Positions 7,001-15,035 of a stretch of 20,214 nucleotides of DNA are shown in pieces (the stretch's first letter is position 1; every line of letters starts with the position of its first letter). A model generated the notes under the pieces. It saw only the letters and a program-made list of their open reading frames with translations. It had not been told where the DNA came from and made no database searches. The DNA is from a bacterium (GTDB lineage: Bacteria; Desulfobacterota; DSWW01), in NCBI GenBank assembly GCA_030609865.1, contig JAUWSZ010000001.1:1-20214 (forward strand), in the 5' to 3' direction. The position numbers and the translations under genes were made by a program.

Positions 7001-9736
7001 CTACTCCTTCACGGCTTCGCGCATGATCAGGCGCTTGAGCATTGTGGCGTAGCGCCCCTGTTTGATACCGTAGTTATCGATGTACTGGTCCATGGTGACG
7101 AGCTCTCCGTTGCGGTTCCTCACCAGGCGGGCGGTGGTTCGTTCCACCTCCCAGCCGTGTTCGTCCCGGAGAATCTTGAGAAGCCTCATTCGCTTCATCA
7201 CGTGCAACTCCAGGGGACTGCGCAGATAGTAGGTCCAGTCGTCCGGGAGTTGGTGGAAGTACTTCTGGTGGATCTCCGTGTAGTTGTCGATCGTAGAAAG
7301 CCGCGGCTCCCGGAGTGCGCACGTGGTGAAGCAGAGTTTGAGCGCCATCGTGACGGCCTCTTCCTTGGTCTCCACCGGGAAAATCAAATGCGGCGGGGAA
7401 GGGTCCACCTCACGGACCGAGCCGTCGATTCCGTCGTACATGGTCCAGTCGTCCCGGGTGTACTTGTTCCCTACCAGCATGCGTTTGAACTTGAAGCCTG
7501 AGGGCCCGATCACCACCGGAGCGCCTACCCGGGCGAAGCCCGAGGCCTTGGCCATCATCTTGTCCGACGCCGGACCCCAGATGATTACGGCGAAAGGCGC
7601 CCGGTTCAAGCTGTAGTCGGCCACCTGGTCGAAGTTCGCCTTGCCGGAGATGCCTCCGCCGAGCTGTGCGAACTTGAACATGGACGCCATGATGTGGGTG
7701 TCTGCCGAGCAGCCGCCGCAATTGACCAATCCCTTGAGGGTGGCCATGCTCGGGTAGTTTTCGGGAAAGGCCTTGCCCGTCTCCTCGTCCAGCTTCCGGG
7801 CAACGTCCCCGGCTGCACAGCCGGCGGTCATGACGACACAGTTCCGGTCGAGCAGCTCCTTGGCCATGTCCGCCAGTTCGTCGTCCCCACCGGGGTAGTG
7901 GCCGCATCCCAGGAGGGCGACCATGCCGGGTCCGTTTCCGCCCAGGACCAGGCCAAAGGTCAGATCCCGAAACTCGAGGTGGCTGAGAGGTCCTCGTCCC
8001 GGCCGCATCCGGAACTTGTCGGCGGCAATCTTCTCGGTGGCAGCGGCCAGCAGGCAATCCATGACCGGGATTTCCTCGGGACAGACCGCCTCGCATTCTC
8101 CGCAAAAGAGACACCTGTCATACAGATCCGCCAGGGAAGGCCCGACGGCGGTCTTCAGGGCCGTACTGATCGTAAGCGAGTTCGGGCACACGTGAAAGCA
8201 GGCATCACACCCTGTGCACTTCTCGGCTCCTTGCTCGATGACGGCAGGATCCGATCCCTTGCTCATTTTTCCGGGAAAATCCTTGAAGAAGGCCGCAACG
8301 GCATCCGCAGCCTTTTCAACGGACCTGACCACAAGACTCTCTGCCTCTTTCAACCGTCCTACGATCTTCTCCACCGGCTCCTCCGAAAGGTCGGGGGCGG
8401 AGACGGAAACGGCCGAGCCGGTTGCCAGAACCGGAATGCCCGCCTTCTTTGCCTGGCCGATGACGTCCAGAGGATAGCAGGACCTGGATGCCACAATCAG
8501 ATCCGGGATTCCGGCACGAATGCCCTTGATCGCCTTACCGGTCGAGGTGAGCACCTTTCCGGCCGGATACAGCCGAACGAGTTCGTGGCCTGCATTTCCC
8601 AGGCCGGTGATCTCGATGCCGGGGGCCAGGTCCTCCTCTTCCAGGCGTCCGACTGTGTAAAGGATCGGGAGGCAGTCGTCACCGAAGAAGGCGAGAACCG
8701 GTCGGCTCTGGTCCACCGTGCCCAAACCCACGGGGGTGCGAGCCTCTGGATAGAATGCCATCTCCATGACCGAGAGGTCGCCCGCGGAGAGGGACTCGAA
8801 ACAGCAGATTTTGACGAGCTCTTCGACTTCAGTGGCCAGAAATTGAAGAGAGCCGAGGTGCAAGGCCCGTGACTCCAGATCCAGCGGGTCACCTCCACCT
8901 TGCGAAACGACGGATGCCTGCTCGAGCAACTGCGCCTCTGCGTAGCAGAGGGCCTGGTCGAGTTGCGCGAGGTTCTTTGGCTCGAAACCGGTGAGAACGG
9001 CGATATTGCACGTCGGGTAGACGATTGACTGTCCCAATTCGATCGCCTTTTCGGATCCAAAGACCTTCAGGGCCTCACTCAGGACCTCACGCGCAGAACC
9101 GATGGCCTTGCCCGCGGCGGAGACATGCTCTTCCAGGTTCCCGAGCGCCAGAGCTGTCTCGCGACTGCCCTGGACCGCAGATGACCCGTTCTTCGGATCA
9201 GACTGGGTATACAGGGGGCGATACCGCTTCAGGAGTATCCGGTCCCATTCGGCCAAATCCTCCGCCCTCGTGAAGGGCCGTATCTTGGTCTCATACTGCT
9301 TGACCCGGGTCTCGATGTAATCGTCGCGCAGGATCTCACGAACCAGCTCCTCGTTTCCGCGGATATCGGGTGTGATCTTGCCGAGGTCCACGGCGAGGTC
9401 GCCTACCTTTTCGGTGACTTCCCCCTCCTTGGGTTGCTTGAACCCCTTCAAGCGGTCCTTGCGCAGTTCACGGGTTTCGGTTTCCGCGGCCGCGGGCTCG
9501 TGGTCGTCCTTGTCGATGAAGTCGGTATCGGCCATGCACTTGGGGCAAACCGTGTGCCGTTTCTGGGCCGGACCGAGTGCTCCCTCCGTGCTGATTCCCT
9601 TGACGCGATGGGCTGCAGAGATGTCTTCGGTCTGCACCACCTGACGGCACATCTCGCAAAGATCGATCCCACAGACAACGCATTTCTCCGCGGCTTCGTT
9701 GTGGTTACACACCCCACAGAGGACGGCCTCTGACAT
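7001..9736 (-). CDS. CO dehydrogenase alpha subunit-like protein (CdhA-like) with altered C-cluster and N-terminus
   Basis: This 911-aa protein aligns with archaeal CdhA through its C-terminal two thirds, including two ferredoxin motifs (C507, C510, C513, C517 and C542, C545, C548, C552) and the segments VALLGCGHYPGG, TAGCAAGD and NCGGCSADTHI. These keep the three Cys for the cubane irons (C420, C611, C640) and the Ni Cys (C676). The unique-iron ligands are gone: the GHN histidine motif is G352-D353-D354 and the GICC motif is G378-L379-G380-N381. The B/D-cluster motifs of the N-terminus are absent; residues 7-67 hold C-x2-C-x7-C-x2-C-x5-C-x2-C plus a later HTVCPKC, like a zinc finger. AAGGAG lies six bases before the ATG. 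Ordinary CO oxidation is doubtful; another metal-dependent or scaffold role is possible. Confidence 0.85.
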   Translation of the reverse strand: MSEAVLCGVCNHNEAAEKCVVCGIDLCEMCRQVVQTEDISAAHRVKGISTEGALGPAQKRHTVCPKCMADTDFIDKDDHEPAAAETETRELRKDRLKGFKQPKEGEVTEKVGDLAVDLGKITPDIRGNEELVREILRDDYIETRVKQYETKIRPFTRAEDLAEWDRILLKRYRPLYTQSDPKNGSSAVQGSRETALALGNLEEHVSAAGKAIGSAREVLSEALKVFGSEKAIELGQSIVYPTCNIAVLTGFEPKNLAQLDQALCYAEAQLLEQASVVSQGGGDPLDLESRALHLGSLQFLATEVEELVKICCFESLSAGDLSVMEMAFYPEARTPVGLGTVDQSRPVLAFFGDDCLPILYTVGRLEEEDLAPGIEITGLGNAGHELVRLYPAGKVLTSTGKAIKGIRAGIPDLIVASRSCYPLDVIGQAKKAGIPVLATGSAVSVSAPDLSEEPVEKIVGRLKEAESLVVRSVEKAADAVAAFFKDFPGKMSKGSDPAVIEQGAEKCTGCDACFHVCPNSLTISTALKTAVGPSLADLYDRCLFCGECEAVCPEEIPVMDCLLAAATEKIAADKFRMRPGRGPLSHLEFRDLTFGLVLGGNGPGMVALLGCGHYPGGDDELADMAKELLDRNCVVMTAGCAAGDVARKLDEETGKAFPENYPSMATLKGLVNCGGCSADTHIMASMFKFAQLGGGISGKANFDQVADYSLNRAPFAVIIWGPASDKMMAKASGFARVGAPVVIGPSGFKFKRMLVGNKYTRDDWTMYDGIDGSVREVDPSPPHLIFPVETKEEAVTMALKLCFTTCALREPRLSTIDNYTEIHQKYFHQLPDDWTYYLRSPLELHVMKRMRLLKILRDEHGWEVERTTARLVRNRNGELVTMDQYIDNYGIKQGRYATMLKRLIMREAVKE

Positions 9737-9794
9737 GAGCTGCTCCTTCTTTAGTAATCAGGTATTAGACCTCGTTCACTTCGTGTCGTTGCTG

Positions 9795-12005
9795 CTAAAC
9801 TGCTGCAATCGTTCCCTCTTGAACGACCGCGTCTCTCATTCCCTGCGTATGCTCGATGACGGTCATCCTGCCCCGTCCGATCCGGGCGATTTTGTGCATC
9901 AGGTCCGGGTCCGCGTTCTTCTCGTTGATGCAGATGCACGAAATGCTGATTCCCTTTCGAACCGTCTTCGCCGCCTCTTGGATGGCAAAGCGCGCCGGAG
10001 ATGGGTGCGGTGCGGTTGCATCTCCGTCCGAGACAAGGATGATGTGCTGCTTGCCGCGGCTCTTGGAGTGCCTTGCAAAAAGCCCGCGGGCCCGTAAGAG
10101 CCCAAAACCCAGATTCGTAAAGGCGTTGTCGTGGAGGTCGAGGTCGAGGACCTTTTCCGTCAACAAGTATGTGTTCGTCGTAAGGTCGGCAACCACATTG
10201 GCCAGGTTGGAGAAGGTCACGACCCCCATCCTGTCCCCATATTGCGACGAGGCCATGGCCAGCGCAATGGCACCCTCTTTTGCGTACCAGAGCTTCTCGA
10301 GTTGATCCATCGTGCCGGAGAGGTCCAGGCAGAGGAGAATGTTCAAGCGGGTGCGAATGTCTCTTTGCACCACCCGGATGTCTTCGCGCGCAACCTGCCG
10401 GTGGCGGTTTCGGATGGCCTGCCGTATCGTGTCCTTGAGCGAGAAGTCTCGATAACAGTCCCCGAACCGCCAGGGTCGTGTCCCCACGATGCGTCCTTCG
10501 CCGACGAGACATTTCTTCCCGGCCCGGTGCTTGCCCATGCCGGTCAGTTGGCTGCCTTCCCACACCCGAGGCGCAAGCCTCTCGAGCAACAGGGCGATTC
10601 CCCTGCGGGACAGCTTGTAGCCCCGCTCCTTGCGAGACAGGATCTGACGTTCTTCGAGTTGTTCAACCGTTCGGATGAGTGCCTCGGCCTCCAGCTTGGC
10701 ACGCAGCTCCGCAGAGAGGCGTTCCTGTTTCTTCCTGGTTTCATCGATGTCGGACAGCAAGTCGAAGGTGAGGTTGTCCTCCATCTGCCGATCCCGCCAC
10801 TTCGCGAGCATTCGATCGACCATCTGCTGGTGCATGATGGCCAGCTCGGACTCCGGGAACCGCTTGACCCGCTTAAGCAGGAGATCGAAGAGGCCGAACT
10901 TGAGAGGTTTGCGGAAGTGGTCCATTTTCGCGATCTCGTCGACAATGGCCAGCATCTTTTCGGAAGACAGGGGAATCCAGTCCTCTAAAGGGCTGGAGAT
11001 CCCCAGGGCCTCGTCGGTGATTTCCCGGATGACTTCCTGGGTCGAACGGTTGGCGATGGCGTGTGAGGCCAATTGCACCCGGTGGGGCAGGGCGACCTTT
11101 GAGGCGTGTTGCACGAGCCCCTCCAGGGAGTCGCCGGCCAGGACCTTCTCGCAAGAGGCCAGCAGCTCACCGTACCGCAGGGTACCGCGGTTCGAGACCC
11201 CTCGTGCGAGATCATCGTGATGTCGCGTCTTGTGCACGATCTTCAGGGCGGGTTCGGTCCAGTCGGCAGATGCCTGGGCTGCGGATACCAGGCGCCTCTC
11301 GAAGGCGCGGTCACAGACGTAGTCGAGGGCGATCCGGTCGAAGTGGTCGGCCAGGTCCATGGGCATCTGGGCAAGGCCGGATTCCGACCCCGTGGCCACG
11401 ATCCACACGTCCAGCGGGAACAGCTCGTCCCGGTTGCCGATGGAAACACCATCTCCGGCGAGTGCTGCCAGGATCGAGTTCAACACGCGTTCCGGCACGC
11501 GATCGATGAAATCCATGAGGAGGATGCCACCGTTGGCCCGGAGGAATTTTCCGGGAACAAAGGCTCTCGGGTCCAGGACACCGTACTCCAGGGCCCGTAA
11601 GGGATTGAAATCCCCGATCAGGTCGGCCGTCTTCAACTCGGCGCTGCCCGACACGTGACGAACCCTGTTCGTCCCGGGCAGGTTGGTCTTTGCGAGGTCC
11701 TCGCCGCGGGTCAACCGCTCGAGGCACCAAGGGCAGGAAGGCGCTTCGATCGCGCAGTTGACAGGACAATCGACCACGACTTCCCTTGGGGACAGGAGTT
11801 GCACGATCCTCTTGGCCAGCATGGTCTTGCCGACTCCCGGTGGGCCGGCCAGGTAGATGTGGTGGCCCGAGACCATAGAGGCGAGCAGGTCGTCCCTCGT
11901 GGTCAAGGGCAGAGAAATCCTATCGAACAGGATTTCTCGGGCCTTCTCGTGACCGAGCGCTCGGATCCGTTCCCTGATTTCTACCTGAACCGTCATGGAC
12001 ATCAT
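9795..12005 (-). CDS. MoxR-type AAA+ ATPase fused to a C-terminal VWA domain
   Basis: The 736-aa protein combines a Mg-chelatase/MoxR AAA+ module with a von Willebrand factor A domain in one chain, a combination otherwise often split (CoxD/CoxE, NorQ/NorD). Walker A is AGPPGVGKT (53-61). Walker B reads LLMDFID, with Phe166 where the catalytic Glu belongs, so hydrolysis is probably weak or absent. A Cys insert (C80-x3-C84-x6-C91-x2-C94) follows the Walker A helix. The VWA MIDAS begins at D561 (DLSGT) with later TNLG and SDGD motifs. Such pairs insert or remodel metal cofactors, which fits a role in maturing the nickel or Fe-S sites of the downstream CdhA-like and ACS proteins. Three in-frame ATGs (12005, 12002, 11996) make the exact start uncertain. 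Confidence 0.88.
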   Translation of the reverse strand: MMSMTVQVEIRERIRALGHEKAREILFDRISLPLTTRDDLLASMVSGHHIYLAGPPGVGKTMLAKRIVQLLSPREVVVDCPVNCAIEAPSCPWCLERLTRGEDLAKTNLPGTNRVRHVSGSAELKTADLIGDFNPLRALEYGVLDPRAFVPGKFLRANGGILLMDFIDRVPERVLNSILAALAGDGVSIGNRDELFPLDVWIVATGSESGLAQMPMDLADHFDRIALDYVCDRAFERRLVSAAQASADWTEPALKIVHKTRHHDDLARGVSNRGTLRYGELLASCEKVLAGDSLEGLVQHASKVALPHRVQLASHAIANRSTQEVIREITDEALGISSPLEDWIPLSSEKMLAIVDEIAKMDHFRKPLKFGLFDLLLKRVKRFPESELAIMHQQMVDRMLAKWRDRQMEDNLTFDLLSDIDETRKKQERLSAELRAKLEAEALIRTVEQLEERQILSRKERGYKLSRRGIALLLERLAPRVWEGSQLTGMGKHRAGKKCLVGEGRIVGTRPWRFGDCYRDFSLKDTIRQAIRNRHRQVAREDIRVVQRDIRTRLNILLCLDLSGTMDQLEKLWYAKEGAIALAMASSQYGDRMGVVTFSNLANVVADLTTNTYLLTEKVLDLDLHDNAFTNLGFGLLRARGLFARHSKSRGKQHIILVSDGDATAPHPSPARFAIQEAAKTVRKGISISCICINEKNADPDLMHKIARIGRGRMTVIEHTQGMRDAVVQEGTIAAV

Positions 12006-12025
12006 TTCCGGTCATCCCCGCGAAA

Positions 12026-12150
12026 GAGGCTGTCGATAAACGGCCATCTGCGGCGTTGCACTCATCCTTCGTCACTGCGGCGGACGAGAAGTCCTGCCTC
12101 ATTTCTCAGGATTTCGCGCGCCTTGCATCTGACCATTTCTCGACAGCCTC
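12026..12150. mobile_element. 125-bp MITE/REP-like element with 15-bp inverted ends
   Basis: The ends are GAGGCTGTCGATAAA (12026-12040) and TTTCTCGACAGCCTC (12136-12150), an inverted repeat matching at 14 of 15 positions, and further inward bases are partly complementary. There is no internal coding capacity. The element fills the gap between the CooC-like and MoxR-VWA genes and supplies the end of the CooC-like reading frame and its stop codon (12099-12101). A GTCATCCCCGCGAAAG half-repeat abuts its left end. I infer a non-autonomous mobile element. Confidence 0.75.
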
Positions 12151-13019
12151 TCACAGGGGGTGTTTTCCGACACCCGCGAAGGCGGGGACCCCTCGGCTCC
12201 TTGAGACTTCACCTTGCCCAGCTTCTCTTCGCGAATGGCATCGATCTTTGAGAACACCTCCCGGGCAGCCCTGACGACAGGCTGATCCTCAGGTAGGTCC
12301 CAGATCGGTTTTCCGAGGGCGTCGTTCTCCACGACCTGGTGGTCAAAGGGGAGAAACCCGATCAATTCCAAACCTGACTCTTGTGCATGTTTCTCGACGA
12401 TCGGTTGTGTCTGATCCGTGTTCTTGTTCACGAGCACCAGGAGTCGGCCAAAGTCGACCCGCAGTTCTCTCGCGAGTTCCGCGACGCGACGAGCGGTGTT
12501 GAGCCCCCTGGCCGAGGCGTCGGTTACGACCAGCATCACGTCCACGTCCCGGGCGGTACGACGGGAAATGTGCTCGAGGCCTGCCTCCGAATCGATGACG
12601 ACTGTGGGGTAATTGAGTGCCTGCGTGTCGATGATCCCCCGCAAGATGTGATTCACGGCACAGTAGCAGCCTTCCCCCTCGCTCCGTCCCATCACGAGCA
12701 GATCAAAGTCTTCCTCTTCCACGATCGATTCCATAAGGTGTTGCTCGAACTGCTGCTCAGACGTGATCGTGCTGGTTTCGTTCCGGCGTGTCTTGTAATC
12801 CAACACCTTCTCTCGGGCCTGGCCCACGGTGCTCACGGCCTGGACCCCGAGCGTTTCGGGCAGGTTGGCGTCCGGGTCGGCGTCGATAGCCAAAACGGCC
12901 CCGTGTTTGCGCTGATCCCGGACCAGGAGGGCACTGACCAGCGTCTTTCCGGTGCCTCCCTTGCCGGCCACGGCGATTGTGAACCCCTTGACGGGTGACG
13001 TTCCTTTCATACCGATCAT
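12099..13019 (-). CDS. cooC: CooC/AcsF-type nickel-inserting ATPase with repeat-derived tail
   Basis: This is a MinD/ParA-family P-loop ATPase with the deviant Walker A GKGGTGKT (19-26), DADPDANL (46-53) and the CooC hallmark C118-x-C120 in EGCYCAVN. In CooC proteins this CxC holds nickel at the dimer interface for ATP-driven loading into CODH or ACS. Its place between two MoxR genes and upstream of the CdhA-like and ACS genes supports that role. The first ATG (13019) overlaps the previous stop as ATGA; the ATG at 13010 has better Shine-Dalgarno spacing (GAAGGG) and may be the true start. Homologues usually end near residue 255-270. Here about 30 extra residues, starting near SPPSRVSENTP, are encoded by hairpin and MITE sequence, so the natural 3' end has been overwritten. 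Confidence 0.9.
   Translation of the reverse strand: MIGMKGTSPVKGFTIAVAGKGGTGKTLVSALLVRDQRKHGAVLAIDADPDANLPETLGVQAVSTVGQAREKVLDYKTRRNETSTITSEQQFEQHLMESIVEEEDFDLLVMGRSEGEGCYCAVNHILRGIIDTQALNYPTVVIDSEAGLEHISRRTARDVDVMLVVTDASARGLNTARRVAELARELRVDFGRLLVLVNKNTDQTQPIVEKHAQESGLELIGFLPFDHQVVENDALGKPIWDLPEDQPVVRAAREVFSKIDAIREEKLGKVKSQGAEGSPPSRVSENTPCERLSRNGQMQGARNPEK
12158..12186. repeat. Overlapping short hairpins (GGGTGT..ACACCC and CCCGC..GCGGG)
   Basis: GGGTGT (12158-12163) pairs with ACACCC (12170-12175), and CCCGC (12173-12177) pairs with GCGGG (12182-12186). The two stems share bases and would be alternatives. They lie within the abnormal 3' tail of the CooC-like gene. There is no U-run, so this does not look like an intrinsic terminator; it resembles the palindromic CCCGCGAA-type repeats scattered in many bacterial genomes. 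Confidence 0.6.
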
Positions 13020-14059
13020 CCCTTCGGTGCCGTGAGGACTTCTTCGATAAGCTCGTTGACCAGACCGACCGCATCGTCGTAGTACTTCGATTCAGGGCTG
13101 GTCTTGATCCTTCCGGCCATGGTGGAGACGGCCACGCTGCGAAGATGATCCGCGGTCACCGAACGCTCCCCCTGGAGCCAGGCCTGGGCCTGCGCTTTCT
13201 CGTAAAGCGCCAGTGCGGCCCTGACGGAGGCTCCCTGATCCATCTCCTTGCCCCACGGATCCTCCCGGGTGGACCGGACGGCGACGAGCAACTTGTCGAG
13301 GGCGTCGTCGGGGAATTCGATGCCGTCCAGTTTGCCCCCGTACTTCAGAAGGATCTGTCTTTCCAGGAGCGCCGTTTCCGGATACCCCATGGTGACCACA
13401 TCGAACCGGTCCAGCAACACATCCGAAAGCTCCTCCACACCGGCGTGCTCCAGGGGATTCATCGTGGCGAGCATCAGGAAGTTGGCTGCATAGTCCACGT
13501 CGTAGGGGCCGATCGTGGCCGTGTGTTCCTCGAGTACCTGTAGAAGGGCGTTCTGGAGCTTTTCCGGGATTCGATTCAACTCGTCGAAGAAGACGATACC
13601 GCGATTGCCTTTCAGGAGTTTCCCGGGCGTGAAGGCGCGCCAGTCGTGACAGCCGTATTGAAAGGCCATGCTCGGGTCGATGTCGCCGAGCAGGTCTTCG
13701 GCCGTCAGGTCCGGGCTTCCCTGAATCCGCACGAATCTCTGGTTACCCTGGATGGAGACTTCTTCGAGGGTCTCACCGGCCTCCACCTTGGCCCGGCAGG
13801 CCGGGCAGACCGGATCGCTCGGGTCGCAGTGGACGGAGCAGTCCGCCACCGCCTGCACTGCAGGCAGGATGGAGGCGAGATGTCGGGCCAGGGTGGTCTT
13901 GCCCACCCCGGGGGGGCCCTCGACCAGAACGTGATGACCGGCCAGAATCGAGGCTAGGATTCCCTGCTTCGCTTCTGTCTGGCCCAGGATTACGCCCAGG
14001 GGGTCTTCTTTATTCTCAAGGTGCTCTTCGAGGGTTTTTTGCAGGCCTTCCAATATCAT
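13016..14059 (-). CDS. MoxR family AAA+ ATPase
   Basis: The 347-aa chaperone-like ATPase has Walker A GPPGVGKT (48-55), an intact Walker B FFDELNR (D159, E160), a sensor region LATMNPLEH, and a C-terminal lid helix domain. After the first helix it carries C74-x3-C78-x6-C85-x2-C88, the same Cys spacing as in the MoxR-VWA protein of this operon, so the two are related paralogues that may each bind a zinc or transient metal. MoxR proteins act with VWA partners to insert cofactors; this one is probably the catalytically active half of the pair. I chose the ATG at 14059 because AAGGAAG sits about seven bases upstream and family similarity begins there; an in-frame ATG at 14131 would overlap the preceding gene. 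Confidence 0.9.
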   Translation of the reverse strand: MILEGLQKTLEEHLENKEDPLGVILGQTEAKQGILASILAGHHVLVEGPPGVGKTTLARHLASILPAVQAVADCSVHCDPSDPVCPACRAKVEAGETLEEVSIQGNQRFVRIQGSPDLTAEDLLGDIDPSMAFQYGCHDWRAFTPGKLLKGNRGIVFFDELNRIPEKLQNALLQVLEEHTATIGPYDVDYAANFLMLATMNPLEHAGVEELSDVLLDRFDVVTMGYPETALLERQILLKYGGKLDGIEFPDDALDKLLVAVRSTREDPWGKEMDQGASVRAALALYEKAQAQAWLQGERSVTADHLRSVAVSTMAGRIKTSPESKYYDDAVGLVNELIEEVLTAPKG

Positions 14060-14081
14060 TTTGCTTCCTTTCTTCGGTTCT

Positions 14082-14861
14082 TTACCATCCGTTCTTGTCC
14101 CCACGGGACAGGATGAACTGGGCGCGCACATCCATCCACTGCCGGGATGCGGTCACAAAATAGCGCAGCAGCTCTCTGACCTGAGGATAGACCGTGAAAG
14201 GGTAGATCCGGTTGGGGTCCGAGTTGTCCACGCCGTAGATCCCGACCCTGTGTGAACTGAGCGAATCCACGTGGGCCTGGACCCAGGCCTCCTGCTGCGA
14301 AAGCGGGATCCCCAGAGGTTCTTGAAAGGCAGGCACGACCAGACCGTAATCGTTCAGGTGCTTGTACTTCTTTCGGAGTTCGACCAGGCCCTGCGCCTTC
14401 TCGAGTGCGGACTCGTCACAACGGACGGCGAGCATCGCGAAGAACCCCCGCTGGCCGAGGGTGCCGTACACATCCGCCTCAGGATGGTCCTCGATGACGT
14501 AGTCGTGTTCCTGCAAGAGGGAAGCAAAAGCCTCCTTCAGATGGCCGAACGCTTCTTCTTCGGTTTCAAAGCCGAGTCGATTTCGAACCGGCAGCACGTA
14601 CTTGGTCTTCTCGAGTGTTGGAACCTCGGCGGAACCACCCACCTGCTCGCGCTCGATCTGGCCTTCCAGGTAGCACATGTCGCGAATGAGCTTCCCTTCC
14701 CGTATCAGCTCGATCGCCAGCAGGACCTTCACGGTGCTGGCCGTGTCCTTTTTCTCGAGGATCTGTAGGTCCTTGACGAGCCAGTCCTCAGGATAGGGAA
14801 GCTGGATGGCCATCTTCTTCCCGCGAAAGGCCTTGTTCACGTCTGCAACGGTCGTCGTCAT
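14082..14861 (-). CDS. Uncharacterised protein, 259 aa, first gene of the operon
   Basis: I do not recognise a named family. It is soluble, with no signal peptide or membrane segment. A central part (about 120-178) runs strand YVIED, a PEADVYG turn, strand FFAMLAVR, a long helix, then strand DYGLVVPAFQEP. This is the same order as in the 187-aa protein at 4569-5132 and suggests a shared fold. It is the promoter-proximal gene, about 70 bp from the predicted transcription start, and 22 bp ahead of the MoxR gene. It may be a partner of the MoxR/VWA machinery or a complex assembly factor; this is inference from position. An alternative ATG at 14813, preceded by GGGAAG, is possible. Confidence 0.75.
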   Translation of the reverse strand: MTTTVADVNKAFRGKKMAIQLPYPEDWLVKDLQILEKKDTASTVKVLLAIELIREGKLIRDMCYLEGQIEREQVGGSAEVPTLEKTKYVLPVRNRLGFETEEEAFGHLKEAFASLLQEHDYVIEDHPEADVYGTLGQRGFFAMLAVRCDESALEKAQGLVELRKKYKHLNDYGLVVPAFQEPLGIPLSQQEAWVQAHVDSLSSHRVGIYGVDNSDPNRIYPFTVYPQVRELLRYFVTASRQWMDVRAQFILSRGDKNGW

Positions 14862-14928
14862 GGCCAGAGGCTCGTTTTGAAGGCGGACAGATATGTGTCA
14901 GCCCCCATAAATGACCGGTGGTTTCTTT

Positions 14929-14943
14929 ATGACTATCAGTCAT
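14929..14943. promoter_or_regulatory. Perfect 15-bp palindrome, candidate TetR operator
   Basis: ATGACT-ATC-AGTCAT is a perfect 6-3-6 inverted repeat that overlaps the last two bases of the operon's -10 box and covers the expected transcription start. A repressor bound here would block initiation. The TetR protein encoded at the far end of the operon is the obvious candidate. Confidence 0.75.
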
Positions 14944-14971
14944 TCTACGTCGGTTTCAGACGCCTTGTCAA
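14942..14971 (-). promoter_or_regulatory. Sigma70-type promoter of the CODH/ACS-like operon
   Basis: On the minus strand TTGACA (14971-14966), an 18-base spacer and TAGAAT (14947-14942) lie about 80 bp before the first ATG. The bases just upstream of the -35 (TTTTTCGAAAATATTCC) are AT-rich like an UP element. The -35 matches consensus at all six positions, which implies a strong promoter kept off by repression. Confidence 0.8.
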
Positions 14972-15035
14972 GGAATATTTTCGAAAAATGGCCCAAGTAT
15001 ACAACTTCCAATCTATTTCTTTGTGGTCTGGCCGG

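Noticed and set aside
12158..12186. Hairpins as an intrinsic terminator inside the operon
   Set aside because: No U-rich run follows either stem on the minus strand, and the stems lie within coding sequence before the stop.
14060..14131. Upstream ATG at 14131 for the MoxR gene
   Set aside because: It overlaps the preceding gene by 50 bp and adds a Ser/Cys/Lys-rich stretch without family similarity; the ATG at 14059 has a good Shine-Dalgarno.
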